NCBI GenBank assembly: GCA_024734555.1 | Contig: JANPWX010000060.1 | Location: forward strand, 2,758,613-2,822,612 | DNA from: Trochalopteron elliotii | Lineage: Eukaryota > Chordata > Aves > Passeriformes > Leiothrichidae | Reading direction: 5' to 3' | Length of the DNA: 64,000 nt | Shown here: piece by piece, positions 24,801 to 38,110 of the stretch | How positions within the stretch are numbered: position 1 is the first letter of the stretch | Layout: every line of letters starts with the position of its first letter | Translations under genes and position numbers: made by a program | Notes under the pieces: generated by a model | The model's input: the letters and a program-made list of their open reading frames with translations, nothing else | What the model was told of the DNA's origin: nothing | The model's database searches: none

Positions 24801-26429
24801 TTATGATGGTTAATTACCCAAAACACAAGCAGATTCAGCAGCATTTTCCACTAAGAAGGTAACAATCCTCACTAAAAATTAGCATAGAGAGTAAGGAATT
24901 TTTCAGTCATCCAGTTTGTGCTCAGCTACCTGTTTCATTAACAGCTGTGATTGATTGTCCTGGACTTTATTCTTACCTCATTCTCCTCCTTTTTAAAATT
25001 AAAAGAATAATTTCATGACATTAGTAGGTTGCTACTTAGCATATTGATATTTCCTTGAGAATACAGCAGATTTCAGAAATGTGTTTCAGTCCCCGTCTGT
25101 TACTGTGGCTGGTACCATTTCTGTCATTTTTTTTTCTGCAGCTGTACAGTGTGGAATTGTGACAAAAGGTTCAATCTATTTTGATAACATTGAGATTATA
25201 AAAATGGTTATCATGGTTCTACATGACATTATTTCTGAAAAGGAAGCAATACTGGTTTCCCCTCACCCCCCAAAACAGAGAATATAGACTCCATGCTTCA
25301 ATAAAACATGCAAGCCCCTTTTTCCTTAATTATTATCTAGAAAAATGAAAAGAAATGAAAAGGTATTTCACTCAGGAGCTCAGGGATATTTGCCACAGAT
25401 CTGTTAACCACATCCTGCAGGGCAGGTCACAGCTATCTGCCTGCTGTGTGCACCTCACCATTTTGGCAGCAACTGAAAACAGGGAAACCCCCAGACAGGG
25501 TGGTTTGCATTCCCCAAGCCTCCCCCATCCTTTACTCTGCCCTCATTTTAGCAGTTTGATTTCCTCTGCAATACTATTGATTGCAGAGCCATTGATCAGC
25601 ACTGATCAATAATTGGCAGCCTGGATTTTAGCATAAGCTGCAAGTTTAGAGAAGTAAATCCTGACATTCTCAAAGTGCAAAAAAATATTTCAGAAAAGAA
25701 CTACCTACCCCCAGACAGCCCTTGGTTTCCATACAAGATCCACCCCAGAGCCTCTGCTTGGCTGCCAGCCTCAGATTCCTGTGGAATTCAATAGTAGCTG
25801 CAGATGGAACTTTCAGAAGCACATCCTTAAAAGAGACTTGGAGGGGAAAGAGCTTGCTCCTCTCCCTCCCCTGCTCCTACCACTTGTAAATGGTGTACAA
25901 AGAGGCCTGAAAAGATGGAGCAGGGAAATCTTCAAACTTAAGACTTCTGGGTCATCTTTTCATATCCTAAAATAAGCTCAGCAGCAGAGACCTTGAAAAG
26001 CTTTTCTTTTTGTTAGACTGCTTTAATGAGAAGTGTATAAACTGACACTGATCTCTTCACATTAGGGTTTATTGCCCTGCAATGCTGGAGATGTTTTTAA
26101 GTGATAAAGTTCTGCTCAACAGTGTTCTGCAGTGTTCAGTAAATAAATGCAGTAATAGAGAGATTTGGCTTATGTCAAGAAGAGATGAACTGAACAGAAT
26201 AGGCCATAATAGACAACTTTTTCATGAAAACATTGGGGTATTACAGGAACAATGGGGTTTGTCAGTGTCCTTTGAACTCAATGAGAGTGAGTTGTGTGTG
26301 GTCTTATTTTAAGGCTGGGGGAAATTGGATCAGGTCTAAGAGTGGCTTTCTAAATTCTCCTCCTGGCTCTGCCATCATCTTTAGTAGATGCTGCTAAGGC
26401 AGATCAATGTTTCTGTTGATGTAAAGTAA
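21831..26429. other. Intergenic, no gene seen
   Basis: The longest frame is 114 codons. 23580-23830 is G+C-richer with frames on both strands. T-runs occur at 23930-23938, 24149-24156 and 24177-24185. Apart from the palindrome at 25591-25610 nothing structured was found. Confidence 0.55.
25591..25610. repeat. 20-bp near-continuous palindrome
   Basis: Nine-base arms ATTGATCAG and CTGATCAAT flank a two-base spacer. Each arm holds a TGATCA, so the sequence offers a symmetric pair of sites. No function can be assigned. Confidence 0.85.
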
Positions 26430-26780
26430 TCTTGCCATTGGAAGAAGTCTAATTTAGACGCAGCCTAATTTAATTTGCTGTGTTTGGACATGCTGTTTAA
26501 TCCGGTGTTGAAAACCAAATCTTAGAACAGCTTTTCTTGACTGTACTGACAATTACACAAGTTAAGTGGTTGTGCCTTTTGGGACAGCATGTTCACATCC
26601 TTGTGGCAGGTTTATATTTGTTTTATTTAGGTGCTATGTCAAGTCAGGGCTTATGTGATAACCACTCAGGCAGACAAATTAGATGTTTCTGTTCTAATTA
26701 ATCTCAAGTAACTTTTATTGGACGCCTTCAGGATTATTACTAATGAACATATTCAAGATAGATTACTTATAAACAAATAC
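26430..26780. promoter_or_regulatory. Candidate conserved non-coding element
   Basis: TAATTA at 26695-26700 follows a GACAAATTAGA word. The left part carries TTTAGACGCAGCC and TTTAATCCGGTG, each with a lone preserved CpG. No repeat or frame explains the segment. Confidence 0.3.
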
Positions 26781-27594
26781 TTATGTCTTTATCCCTAAAC
26801 CATCATTTAAGTCTGAAAATATTGTCACACGATTTCAGAAAGTTGTGTTCTATCCAGTGTAAATGTAATGATTACATTACCATCACATTCACAAGCTGTC
26901 AGCTGTCAGATTTTACTGGTAAATATATTGAAGTAAATAGACGAGCAGCGTTGCAATTTCTTATGTTAATAGAGCTCTGTAGCTATTAAAACAGTCTAAA
27001 TACATAATAAATGAATAAAACTCAACTTTATGTAAAATGCTGACATGGGACATGGTTTGTTTGCCTCTCCAGCAGTTTGTGGCACTAATGGAAGCATGAG
27101 CTTGGGACACTCCACCAGTAGGTCTGAGTTTAATCCTCCCCTTGTGTGTTAACCTTGACAGGGGATTTGCCAGCTCAGGGGAATCTGCTGGCTCTCAGAA
27201 CTTCCGAATATTTTGGGTACAATTTGCCTTTGCTGACCTCTTGGAGGGAGTGGATTTCTCTCTTGCCAAGTTTCTTGGGGCAGATGGGAGATGGAAAAGC
27301 TTGCATTGCAGAAATAAGCAGGGGAAAAGGCAGTTTTGTGTTTTTCTGGCAGAGTGGAGGGGAAAGTGGGGCTGGCAAGGTACTGGGATGATCATAACTC
27401 TGGGCTCTCTTTCTCAGTGTGTAACGAAAATGACCCATCTTCCCCCCTCAGCTGACTCTTACCTTGCTACAGGGCTGGGAATAACACTGAAGTGAACAGT
27501 AAAACATAAAGTGCCCCATCTTACAGTGCGACATACCATTTTCCCCTGGCATCTCATAACTTTACCCTTTTCTACAGCTTTTTGTTCTGAGCCA
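26781..27594. other. Intergenic, no gene seen
   Basis: The left half is A+T-rich. 27120-27480 is more balanced and has open frames on both strands (up to 117 codons) that overlap one another. None is recognisable. Confidence 0.5.
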
Positions 27595-27985
27595 AATGTC
27601 ACAAGTTAACGCATGAATAAATGAGGACGGTTCTCACCACTTCCATGATATGTTGCAAAATATACACAGGTGGTGCTTTAAAGGCTGCCATTTGCCTCAA
27701 TAACTAAATACCATTTGCATTTTACTGGCTTCTCTGTGTGCCAGATCCCACACCTGTTCCAAACCGACTGCAGTAGGCATTATACCAGAGCCCGTATTTT
27801 ACTTCTTTCCAGTGGTAAATAGGTCAGTATTTCAAGACAGAGATCTATTAGAGAGAAAGTAAGTGTTCTGTCTGAGAGGAAATATGGCGTGTATGAAGTT
27901 AAATTAAAAATAAATTGGGTAATAATCAGTCAAAAATTATAGAAGTGCTGGAGAAATCCGTCCACACAGGAGATGTTAAAAAAGG
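27595..27985. promoter_or_regulatory. Candidate conserved non-coding element
   Basis: Words such as GTTAACGCATGAATAAATG, AAATATGGCGTGTATGAAG and GGGTAATAATCAGTC combine A/T cores with isolated CpGs. Support is compositional only. Confidence 0.28.
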
Positions 27986-30900
27986 CAAACAAACTCCAAC
28001 TTCAAACTCCCATGTATCAAATTCCTGCATCCATAAAACCTGTAAGTATGTGCTTAACTTAGATATATGACTTGCCCAGCTGTAATCAGGGGTAAAACAC
28101 ATATGCTTGAAGTTATAGGTGTTGTTATGTACCTTGCTGATCTGTAGCTGAAGGGGTCAAGTATCTCTGGAAAACACAGCTCTGATTACATGCAAAAAAA
28201 TCCAGTTATGTTCACAATATTTGTTCCATTGAATATTCCTTAAAATACAGCGAGTTTGACCATGATTAGAGGTATTGTGACAGTAGATGTTATGACTCTT
28301 AATGAACAATAGCAAGAATTGTTTAAGGGTTATTCTGAATGCATAAATGATGCGAAGGATAGTGGCTTTGGGGAGAGGTGATTTTTAATATTCCTGTCAA
28401 CACCAGGTGCTGCTCTAAGAAAACCTCTCTTCTTTCAAGGCATTATAACCTGTCTGGAAGGATTTCTGGTATTTTCAGCTTGTTGTACTCCAGTAAGGTG
28501 CTAGGAGTGGTTCCAGTGCAAATTTGAGCAATCCCAGCCTAAAGCCATCTGTCAGCATTCACAGGCCTTTCATTTTGTGCCTCTCAACCCCAGCTAAGGA
28601 CTCAGAATCAGTCTGAATGAGAGTGTTCATGATGTTTACAGTTTACATTAAGCAGCTTTTAGAAAGGAAGAAAAGCTTTTACTTCACAAATTAATCGCTC
28701 TGTATACATTATTAGGATGTACTAATAGGGGCTAGTGTACACAACAAAAGCAGAAGAAAAACACATCAGCTTTCTTTGTCAGGCAAATCAGAGTTTTTAA
28801 GAGTTGCATATACACAAATTAAATTATGTTAAGAAATTTATAATGCTATTTGGTGGCCTTTACAGGCTTTCAATTTATGAAGCAGGGTTTAGGCTTTCCA
28901 GTTGTCAGTGGTGTGTGTGCACACTGAGAGCTGTAATGAAGAGAGTTAGAGAACCAAGAGCAGAATTCTGCACACAACTAGAAAAATGAACTACCAGGGG
29001 CTTGAAGGAAAAAGTGCCTATGCTTTATGCAGAATTTATTACAGACACCTGCCATTTAGGTGTTTAGATCTCCAGCTGTCCTGTTCAGGGATGGCTCTGC
29101 ACCTGAAGCAAGCAGTTGTTTGGCTCTGATCTCAGTGAGAGATGAAGCACTGGCAGCAGCAGGAGGGCTTGTGCTGCATCAGCCCTGAAGGGGCTGCAGA
29201 GAACCCTCCAACCTTCTTTTCCTCCATAAAATGCTTGGTTGATTTGGCATATTTTCATTTTGAAAGACTCATTTTCCCCCAACTGTTTTTGGAGACAGAT
29301 AATGTGGAGCCTGAGCTGGGTTCCTGCTGTTGACCTCCCTCAGTACAGATGGAGGGGTCAGGAGATTTCAGAGTTCAGACCAGCAAAAGCCCTGGGGCAG
29401 AGTCAGGTGGTTTTTCCAAACTGTGCTGTCCTGAAACAGCTTGTACAGTGTTTGCTGAGGGAATCTTACTTTGGCATGCCTGTATTCCTGTCACAAGGTA
29501 GAGGTTTCCCCAGAAGCAGCTCTTGGTGTGGATGTTTGTATGACCAGAGACCCTTTGAGTCAGTGTCAGAATACAACAGAAAGGGATTGGTCACATGGTG
29601 ACAATAGAAAAATACTGATAACCTTGGAACTGAGGTGGAGTGCTCTGTCTGGACCAGTCCTTCAGTATCACCAAGAGATTTATAACACATGTCCAGAAGA
29701 ATCCTTGGGAACATCTGAGCCACAGCACTCCATCCTTCACAGCTTTTCTCAAGGCATAGTAAGCTAGTGCATTTGTTCAGATGAAAAAGTGGAAACAGTG
29801 TGACTTTCACTGAGATGTCTGCTGTTTGTTCTTCAGCACTAAAAAAGTGTATTTCAGAAAGGTGCAGCTTTTTCTGCAGGAAGTTGAGTCTCAATTAAAA
29901 TAACAGTATTTATAAAGAAAAGGTAATGAGAGTGCTCTCGCAGTATAACATTTTGACTTTTCCTTCCTCAGCCATTATGAGGAATACAAATATTCATCTG
30001 GGACCGTTGAAAAATACCATTTATAGAAATAAAATTACTGTGTCAGTTGGCTGAACCAACATCCTAAGTGCTGAAGTACATTTATGCCTACTATATGAGG
30101 AAGGGTGTTTTATAGCCTTAAAAAAACACCTTAAAAATTACCACTATAGAGTTGGACTAAATTTTTCCCCATTTTGCTGTAGTAGGAGGCAGCACACGAC
30201 TATGCTGCCCCAAAGCAGACCTAAGAGGTGCCTAGTGCTGGAGTAAAATCAGGGCTAAGTGAAAATTGTGGCCATTTTCATCACCCAGTGGCAGTGATGT
30301 TTTCACAGGTGGGTTCCTGCTACTGGACGCCTGTTAATGGCAGGTGCAGTTTCCTTGTGCTCCATGTCAGCCCCCTTGGACTCACTGTGAGTGACCCTTT
30401 GCTGCCTGAGCTGTGCAGGGAGGTCCCAGCCCTGCCTTTCTAGCTGAAAGTGGTGCTTTTTGGCACAGTACAACCCTCCCCACCACCTCGTTGGCACAAT
30501 GAATTAAGGCAGAAAAGCACCTACACAAACGAAAACGATGCGGTGCTGAACTGTTATTCCTGAATATATCACCTGCCAACCCCAGCCCACATCTAGAAAG
30601 AGGTCTGAGGGTCCCTGTGCTCTGTGTCTTCCAGTGGGGCTGAGAGAGCTGAGCTGTGCAGCTCCCATTGCTGGTGAGGGAAGTTGCACTCCTGATGTGC
30701 CAGTCACTGCTCCGAAGAATTTCCCTCAGAAATATCACAGAGCGAGGCACAAAGCACACAGAGTGCACATCAATCACAGCTGCACCCTGGCTCGCTGCCT
30801 GCCTGCTGCTCCACTCACAGCTGCACTCTGCACACTCTCTCAGAAGGCTTCTGCTCTTACCTGGGTGGAGGAGAGTTCCAGCCTGTCATACACCAGGTGG

Positions 30901-33900
30901 ATCTCTTGGCAGTGAGTCTTCCTGAGGACACATGTAGAGAGCTTTTTGAGAGTGGAAAGGAATTCTCTCCCTAGTGTTTTGGGTTGGGAAAAGTGTTTCT
31001 CTGTACACAGCACAGCAGAAATTCCAGCTAACCTGGCTGTCCATAGGTCATGTTGCTGTGCAAGGTGCATTGCCAATTATGCCATCCTGAACCCACCCTC
31101 CCATGCTGCTCCTGGCTCTGTGATATCTCTGGAAGTCACCTCTTGGCAAAGGCAGGATGTGCTGTGTTCCTGATTCAGCCAATTTGCCTCCCTGCATGCA
31201 CCCCTCAGGCCATCCCTGGAGAGTCAGTGCATGCAAGCCACTGCTCAAACGAGCATTTTCCAATCCATATTTAAGCAGATTTAAAAACAGGTTTTTTTGG
31301 CAAGTAGGCTCACCTGTGACTTCTCTTGGCTTTGAAAGGATGAATTCATGATGTTCCTTAAAGTTGGATGAGTCTTTGATTCTTTTGGCCAGCATTTTAA
31401 GTCTAGTATTTTAAAATATTTCTCATGTCATATCATGACGATATAATAGGAAAACTATGGGGTGAAAGCAGAATCATGGACTTCCAACCATGTGCTGCTT
31501 TATTCAGGAATGTTACTGAGCCTGTGCATAACTGTCCTGCCTTCCAAAAGAGCAAATTGTATAAGTATGCTTAAAAAAAGAAGCTAAAACTAATGCGTGT
31601 TTTCCTTTGCAAGTTTGGATTTTTGTGGCCTCCATTTTCCAAATGAAGTCCTTTCTGAATCTTCCACCTGCAGATTATGGTGTAAATTTTCCATGAGTGT
31701 AACAATTGTTTGGGCTGCTGCTTGCGTGTAGTGATCATTTGTTGGTGTCATCATGTGTGACAAACATCAGCATCTTCAGATTCTTATCACCTGTTCTCAC
31801 AAATGCTCTCAGAATCTGGAGATGCCAAAATCCTTTTGGGTGTTTACCTATACTTATATTTATGAGGTTTTTCAATAAACACCCAGCATTTCTGATGTGT
31901 TTGTTTGCTTTGAACAGGTACCTATTTTCTAAACACTGGCTGCTGTACCGTGGAGGATTGTCGTGGTTCTCATAGCAGTTAAGTCATATTTTTCCAACTG
32001 AGATTTATTGTCTACATGTCTGCATCAGAGGGGAAAGCTACATAAAGATAAGCCCTTTTAGATTGGCTGTTCCAGAGTCAGAACAGTGGAATGTGGAGGG
32101 AGCATTTACCTCATGAGCTGAGGATTTCTACAGGACCCCAACTCAGAGCCTGTCCAGCTCTGCAGGTTGTGCTCTAACGTGCTCTACTGCTCCAGCCATG
32201 GATTTGGCCTTGAGAATTTTGCTTGCTTGAGTTGTGTGCTAAGGGAATGTGCAGGGATGTGGGCATTGTTCTGTTGGCATGGAAGTTACCAAGACTTATG
32301 TATGTTTACTTTACTGAACCTATGGGATGAAGTACTTGAAACGGTTAATTTATAATGAGACATAAATTCACTAACATGGTAAAGAACTTACTGCAGAATG
32401 ATGGACAGCTCGTATTAGAATTCCCCTACTAATGCAGTGCAACACTCATTTATTATTATTATATGTCCAAAAGTGCTTTTGGCACAGTTTTGACACACTC
32501 TGCTAACAGACATCCAGACCAAATTTATTGCCAAAGATAGATCCCCATAGGAATGGCAAACTATCCACACTGTTTCTGTACTGTCAGATACCACACTCTG
32601 CCAGCTATCCAAACAACTGCAGGCAGGGGGCCAGGGAAAACATATTATAACATATTATAAAACTCTATTTTGACTTGCACCTTTGTTAAAAAAACAGGAG
32701 ACTGGATTTTTAAAGTAATAATAATAGAAGAAATGCTTTTGAATTGGAGACCTAGTAATCTGAAGGTAATTCAGTGACCCATCAGACTAATCATATATAA
32801 AATTCTGCAGTCAGTGCAGGGACGTGAAATGCAAACTCCTACACCTCACCATTAATTTCTTCTTTCATTTGATATAATATTGAGCAACGATTAAATATGT
32901 CATCCATAACAGGAGAACTGGATTAAGACATTTTCCAGTAATTAAAAAAATGTATGGAATCTGGGTCAGTTTTCCAACAAAATACCCAACATAAATTGAT
33001 TCAGAGAGAGATTAATCCATGAAACATATGATTTCAGTTCATTATCTGATTTCTGAAATGCTGTAGTACCTGAGGATCTTGTTTTCATTATCTAGGCAGA
33101 TGGAGAGTGATCCAAATTTATTTTAAAATGAGAGGGGTGCATTGCAGTCTCCCTGTGGTGGAAAGCATGCTGGACATGACTGAAGAGGGTGTCAAAACTT
33201 CAGGAAGTTCAGTGTGTAGGTAGGGGAAAAGCATGTTAAATCTCTTCTCTGCCCCTTCCCCTGAAGGAATGCTCTGAGTTGCTGTGGCATTCCCTGTCTC
33301 TCTCCAGTACTGATGGGCCAAGTCCCACTTGCTGTAGCCATGCAGTTGCTTTGCTTGAAGCCAACAGAAATATTTTTCTAAGTAACAAGAGTGGTCTCTA
33401 GCTGCACTAATTGCACTCATTTTTTTTTCTCTATTCATCCAAAAGACTGCCCACTGATTTCAGTGAGCATTAGATGTAGGTTTTATGGCTTATTTCTATT
33501 TTACTATGGTAAATTCCTCCTGGTTTCTGAGATGCTTTTCTGGCATCTGCAAAATGAAAGTCTGCAAGATCATCCAGACTGCAAGTAACTCCCTGGTAGG
33601 ATATTTAAAGTTTGGTGTGTCTTTCTTTGTTTGTTTTGAGGTTTGAGGTGTTTAGGTTTTTGTCTTTTCTTTTCTTTTTGCCAGCAAGGACTATAATCTT
33701 ATTTGAAGACAGACAGTTCCCCTGTTCCACTGTCAGTAATTTCAGCAAAGTAGATTGTGAGATTTTGTTTTTTAAAATTAGGATCTCTGTATTCCTATTT
33801 CATTAGAAGAATTAAAGATTTGTAATAAAGGATTTGAAATCACCCTAATTTAATGGAAGCTCTTTCTAATATGAATGATAGAACCAGTACACAACTAATC

Positions 33901-34429
33901 AAATGTATTAGTGCACAGAAGGGAGATTGCACAGGGTCATTTGTCTTTTTGTCCATGTTTTATGTTTGCTATATTATACTATTTTTTTCCATTTTCCCTT
34001 TACCTTTTTTCTGAGCTTCAACTGAACAAATTCACTTAGGGTTCATTATAAGACAGTCCAGGAGTAGATTACATAGTGCTTAATGGATTGTATTTCTGCA
34101 AGACCATTTAAAATGCATTTATTAGGGAGGTTAGGTTTATAGAAAATTAATACAAATATCAAAAGATCTGTAACATTATATATGATTCTGGTCTCCATAA
34201 TTTTAACAGTTTTGTGTGAAGGTCCACCATCTTTGTAGACCATGCAAGTGATATGTAAGTTGAAACAATTGCTGCTTTCTATAGAGCTTTCATGTTATAC
34301 TGTTTGCTCAAGATATTTTAAAAATCAAGAAGTCTTATAAAAGTTAATTAGGTCTTTAAAAAAGTGAAGTGTAATCAAAGCATTTTCATGGCTGGATTTC
34401 AGTGCTAGACTACTGGCATCTATTGCATG
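27986..34429. other. Intergenic, no gene seen
   Basis: 30280-31220 is G+C-richer and holds overlapping frames of 60-131 codons in several registers on both strands, a pattern of few stops rather than of a gene. A 10-base unit (CATATTATAA) is repeated twice at 32641-32660. No CR1 or LTR end was spotted in this 6.4 kb. Confidence 0.5.
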
Positions 34430-34530
34430 ATTAAGAGTCACTCTTCTAATTTAGCTATTAGACAATCATTAGCCTGCCTACTACGTATTGACTGCTGCAC
34501 TTAGTTCTCCGACCATACTACAGCAGGGGA
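34430..34530. promoter_or_regulatory. Short candidate conserved element
   Basis: TCTAATTTAGCTATTAGAC and TACTACGTATTGACTG sit close together, with preserved CpGs (TACGTA, CTCCGACC). The segment is short and the call weak. Confidence 0.22.
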
Positions 34531-35999
34531 AAAAAAATATAACAGCAGAAAGGAATAATTTACTGATGACAGCTCTGCTTAACAGTTCTCAGAGCTGTTT
34601 TGGTTTTTAAAACATTTTCCCTTTCACAGTAAATGCTCACCTTGGCATTTGGAGATGTAAAAGCCTGTTGGTTGTTAGAGCAGACTGTGTGACTGGGGCC
34701 GGGTTTCATGCTCTGGATGAGGCCAAATGCTCCCTTTGTATCTCAGGCTCTGAAGTCACTCCAAAGTCAGGCTGTATTTTTATAGGAGGAGAAGGTAGAG
34801 TTTTATTCTGCTTCTGAGACCCAGAAAGCTTGAAAGCCATACTTTAGAAACATTTCCCAGCTCCTGTTGAAATCCCTCTAACAGCTTCCTACTTGGAAAG
34901 TAGGGCTGATGATAATTCGGTCTGTCTGGTCCTGTTAGGCTGCAAACCCTGGCAGAGGGGGTCTGGAGCCCTAAGGTTGAGCAATGCCTGGCATGGAGGG
35001 ATCTGATTCCAGCTGGAGCTTCTGAGGACAACAGCAGGAATATGAAGGCAAAAAAGGAATTTTTGACTTGTTTGAAGATAAGGGGACAATCTGATGCCTT
35101 CAGGTTTGATTTCAGCAGCAGTGTGGTGGCACAGCCAGCCCGCTCTCCAGAGCACTGGGTGCAGGGAGCAGTTTCCCTCCTGCCCTCCCTTCCCAGGGAC
35201 TCCTCTTCTGCCTGAGCCTTCCAAACCTCTCCTCCCTGCCTGTGAAGGCCACCTGCACTGGACAGGAGTCTGCTGACATGGAAGGACATGGAAATCTTTT
35301 ATCTCACTCTCCCCAGCCTCCTCCCCCAGGCTGCTCTGAGCTCATCAACCCGCCCCCCCTTACTTGGGACACCAAGGCACAGGTGTGGGCACAGAAGTGG
35401 AAGCATGGGTTCTTCCTAGAGCTAGGGCAGGCCTGGGCAGAGCTCTGATGTCTTTGCACCTCTTATAATATTTGTTCATTTGAAAATTAACCTTAACTGG
35501 GCCCAGTAATGGACAGCCCAAAGCCTGTCTGTTGTCAGTGCAAGAAATGGGTTCCAGTGAAATCTAATCAATACCTTAATTTAATTTGGGGTAAATTTCT
35601 CCCTTCTGAGTTTGTTTTGTCCTGCTCAGGCTGTTTGAAGATGAAGCCCTTGGAGCAGTGCACTGTATCACCTGTATCAGGGCTGAGAGCAGCTGCTAAC
35701 AGCCAGTACTTCCATTCTTCCTCAGCCTCGCCCCGTGACCACCCTTTGTGCCAGGCTGTTTGTGCTGAAATGGAGCTCATCATACCTAGGATGAGCACAG
35801 AAAGCTTTATCATCCACTGCTTCTGTGAGGCTTGTTCTGTGACTGCACTCAGCAGCATAGTGAATATCATCCATAGTAAGTAGCTAATTTAGCATCTCCT
35901 TTCTGAAAATGTGGTAGTGATGAATAATCAGCAAAGATTTAAATGATCAGGAACTTAGATACTTTTTGCAAGGCTGAAAAATGAAACTGAGACATTCTG
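34531..35999. other. Intergenic, G+C-richer middle
   Basis: Minus-strand frames of 169 codons (34780-35289) and 111 codons (34889-35224) overlap in different registers across G+C-rich sequence, with a further plus-strand frame through 35509-35883 (124 codons). None shows a domain. I see no CpG island here. Confidence 0.5.
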
Positions 36000-36330
36000 C
36001 TACAATATTCTGTGTGTATTATATAATGCTAAGTGCCTATACCGCAACTAATGTTAAAAGATATAACATGAACATTGTTGCAACTTAACCCCATGTAATG
36101 CATTTTTATTCTCTCTGCAAGTAATCTTAAATTTTTTTCCTTGTCAGTATGATTGACTGATCCTGACTGAAGAATCATTTATTGTTAGAGAATACCTTTT
36201 TGTTTTATAATTTCCTAATTAGCTCTGAATCCTGCTACTCCTCTCTATAAAGAACTGACGTCTGCCAGACGTAACTGCCCACATAAATGCAGACCCCTTT
36301 GAATATTGCCTCACAAAACTTTCTTTTCCA
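36000..36330. promoter_or_regulatory. Candidate conserved non-coding element
   Basis: TAATTAG at 36216-36222 lies 36 bases from an interrupted palindrome with two CpGs (ACGTCTG C CAGACGT, 36258-36272). A GCCTATACCGCAACTAATG word lies to the left. Conservation is untested. Confidence 0.35.
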
Positions 36331-37559
36331 TATCAAGAGACACATGTGCCACACAATAAAGCTAAATAGCTTTGGCTAGGAAAATGATAAGCATAGAAAT
36401 ACATGTCTCAGATAAAATACCAACCTGCCCAAGCCTCCCTGGCACACACAAGCCAGCCTGGGCTGCTGCTGTTGAATGCATTTTGCTGGGTTTGGGGGAT
36501 GATCTACAGCTGTAGGGACCCTTGTGAGCAGCATCCCTCCATGGTTTTCCTGGGAATTTAGTCCTGAGGCTCAGGTTGTGGGTGAGAGCTGCTGGCTGCT
36601 ATTGGTGCCTATTTTTACATCTCTTTCCCAAAGTATGTCAGTTCTTTCCTACTTCTATTTCCCTTCAGCTTCCTCCCTCACTCCAGAGGATTCTTCCCTT
36701 TGGTGGGCAGTTTGCAGCTTCAGGAGGGCTGCAGAAAGCAGATGTGGTCAGTGTTCAGAGGCCACACGGTGGCAGAGGGGACAGAGGTACCCCAGAGTCC
36801 TGCCAGGGGGTGGGGACAGCTGAGCCACCCGTCCTCCCAGCACAACGCTGGGTTCCTCTGGTCATGCCACCAATTAGGACTGCTCCTGGAACAGGGAGCT
36901 GACCTGCATGAAACCAGAAAATAGGACCAGTCGTGGTTTTCTGAGGCTTTCAGCTGTATAAAGGGTTTAGATCAGCTTTGGACAAGTCTCTGAGCTCAAG
37001 CTTTTGTGGGGCATGAATCTTTTTTCTACTCACGTCAATGTGTTTTGGATCAGGCTCCTGGTTGGGATAGGCTGACGCCTTTGATATATTAGCCTGTTGC
37101 TGATTAAATGTATATTTCACTTTTTAATTTTCACTTTTTGGGGTAGCCATCACTCTAATGGAGACCCATTTAGCCATTGCTATAGATCAAAACCCAAGCT
37201 TGCTCTGTGCTGCTATGGATTTTCCATGGAGCTGCCCATAAGAGCCTTGTAGTTATTAAATCCTTTGTTTTGCTGTCAATTAAAGATGGGTAAACATCAG
37301 TCAAGGAAGGGTGGGTGAGTTTTTTTGGCTTGTTAATTAATCAGTGAGCCCCTTCTCTCTTTCCTCTATGCTTTCCCTCTCCTTTCTGTGCTTTATTTTA
37401 TATCTGTCCTGGTTTCTTTCTAATAGTAGCAGGCAGCTGTACAGTGTGGACTTCAGTGCTTTAGCAGCAGAACTCTGTGCCTGGATCAGTCACAGCCTTA
37501 CAAATCAGAACAATCCCTGGTACGCATGTCCAAATAGGAGAGAGAAGGGTCCTTATTTC
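36331..37559. other. Intergenic, no gene seen
   Basis: 36430-36920 is G+C-richer with three overlapping plus-strand frames of 74-108 codons in different registers, none recognisable. 37080-37340 is A+T-rich with TTAATTAATCA at 37332-37342 and may belong to the regulatory cluster that follows. Confidence 0.45.
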
Positions 37560-38110
37560 AGTTTATTTTATTTTGCAGCACCGCATTGCACGCAGCACAC
37601 ACAATGTCCTTTCACATTAAGAAATGAGTTACGTTTCCTTGATGACTCACTTTCTTATTAGGTTACATTTGGTATAACTGTTTAAGGCTACTTCTAATTA
37701 TTCATATAATATTGTCTTATGTATGAGGATGGCCCATTTTTCCACTAATTTCTCAACCCTGTTTTTCTTTCTCTAATGGCATATGACCAGCTCCTAACGT
37801 GAAAAGAAAGAAAGGAGGGTGAATAAAAGGATAGGGAAAGAAAAAGAACTCTGCTGTACAACCGAAACGGGTAATTATGCTCCTCTAAGCACATCGCTAG
37901 AGCCCAGCTGGCACAATTAAAGAAATAGCTGATCAGTTCCAGTTATTGATTCTGCTAACATGTTTGTTCACGGTTGCTTCTTGTCTAATTAGTTTTTTCT
38001 GCTTTCTTAGTCTGAAAGCATACCTTTTCAGTCAAATCTGTTTTCAGGCATCAGATAGCAATGCTTTATTTAGACCACTTGCTAGCCATTTATTTTAATG
38101 CAACAGTACT
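37560..38110. promoter_or_regulatory. Candidate conserved non-coding cluster
   Basis: CACCGCATTGCACGCAGC, a TGACTCA at 37643-37649, CGAAACGGGTAATTATG, GGCACAATTAAAG and TAATTAG at 37986-37992 follow one another without any repeat sequence. This is dense in homeodomain-type cores and surviving CpGs. It is among the better enhancer candidates here. Confidence 0.4.

Noticed and set aside
34780..35289. 169- and 111-codon minus-strand frames in a G+C-rich patch
   Set aside because: They overlap in different registers and cannot both be real; neither has a recognisable motif.
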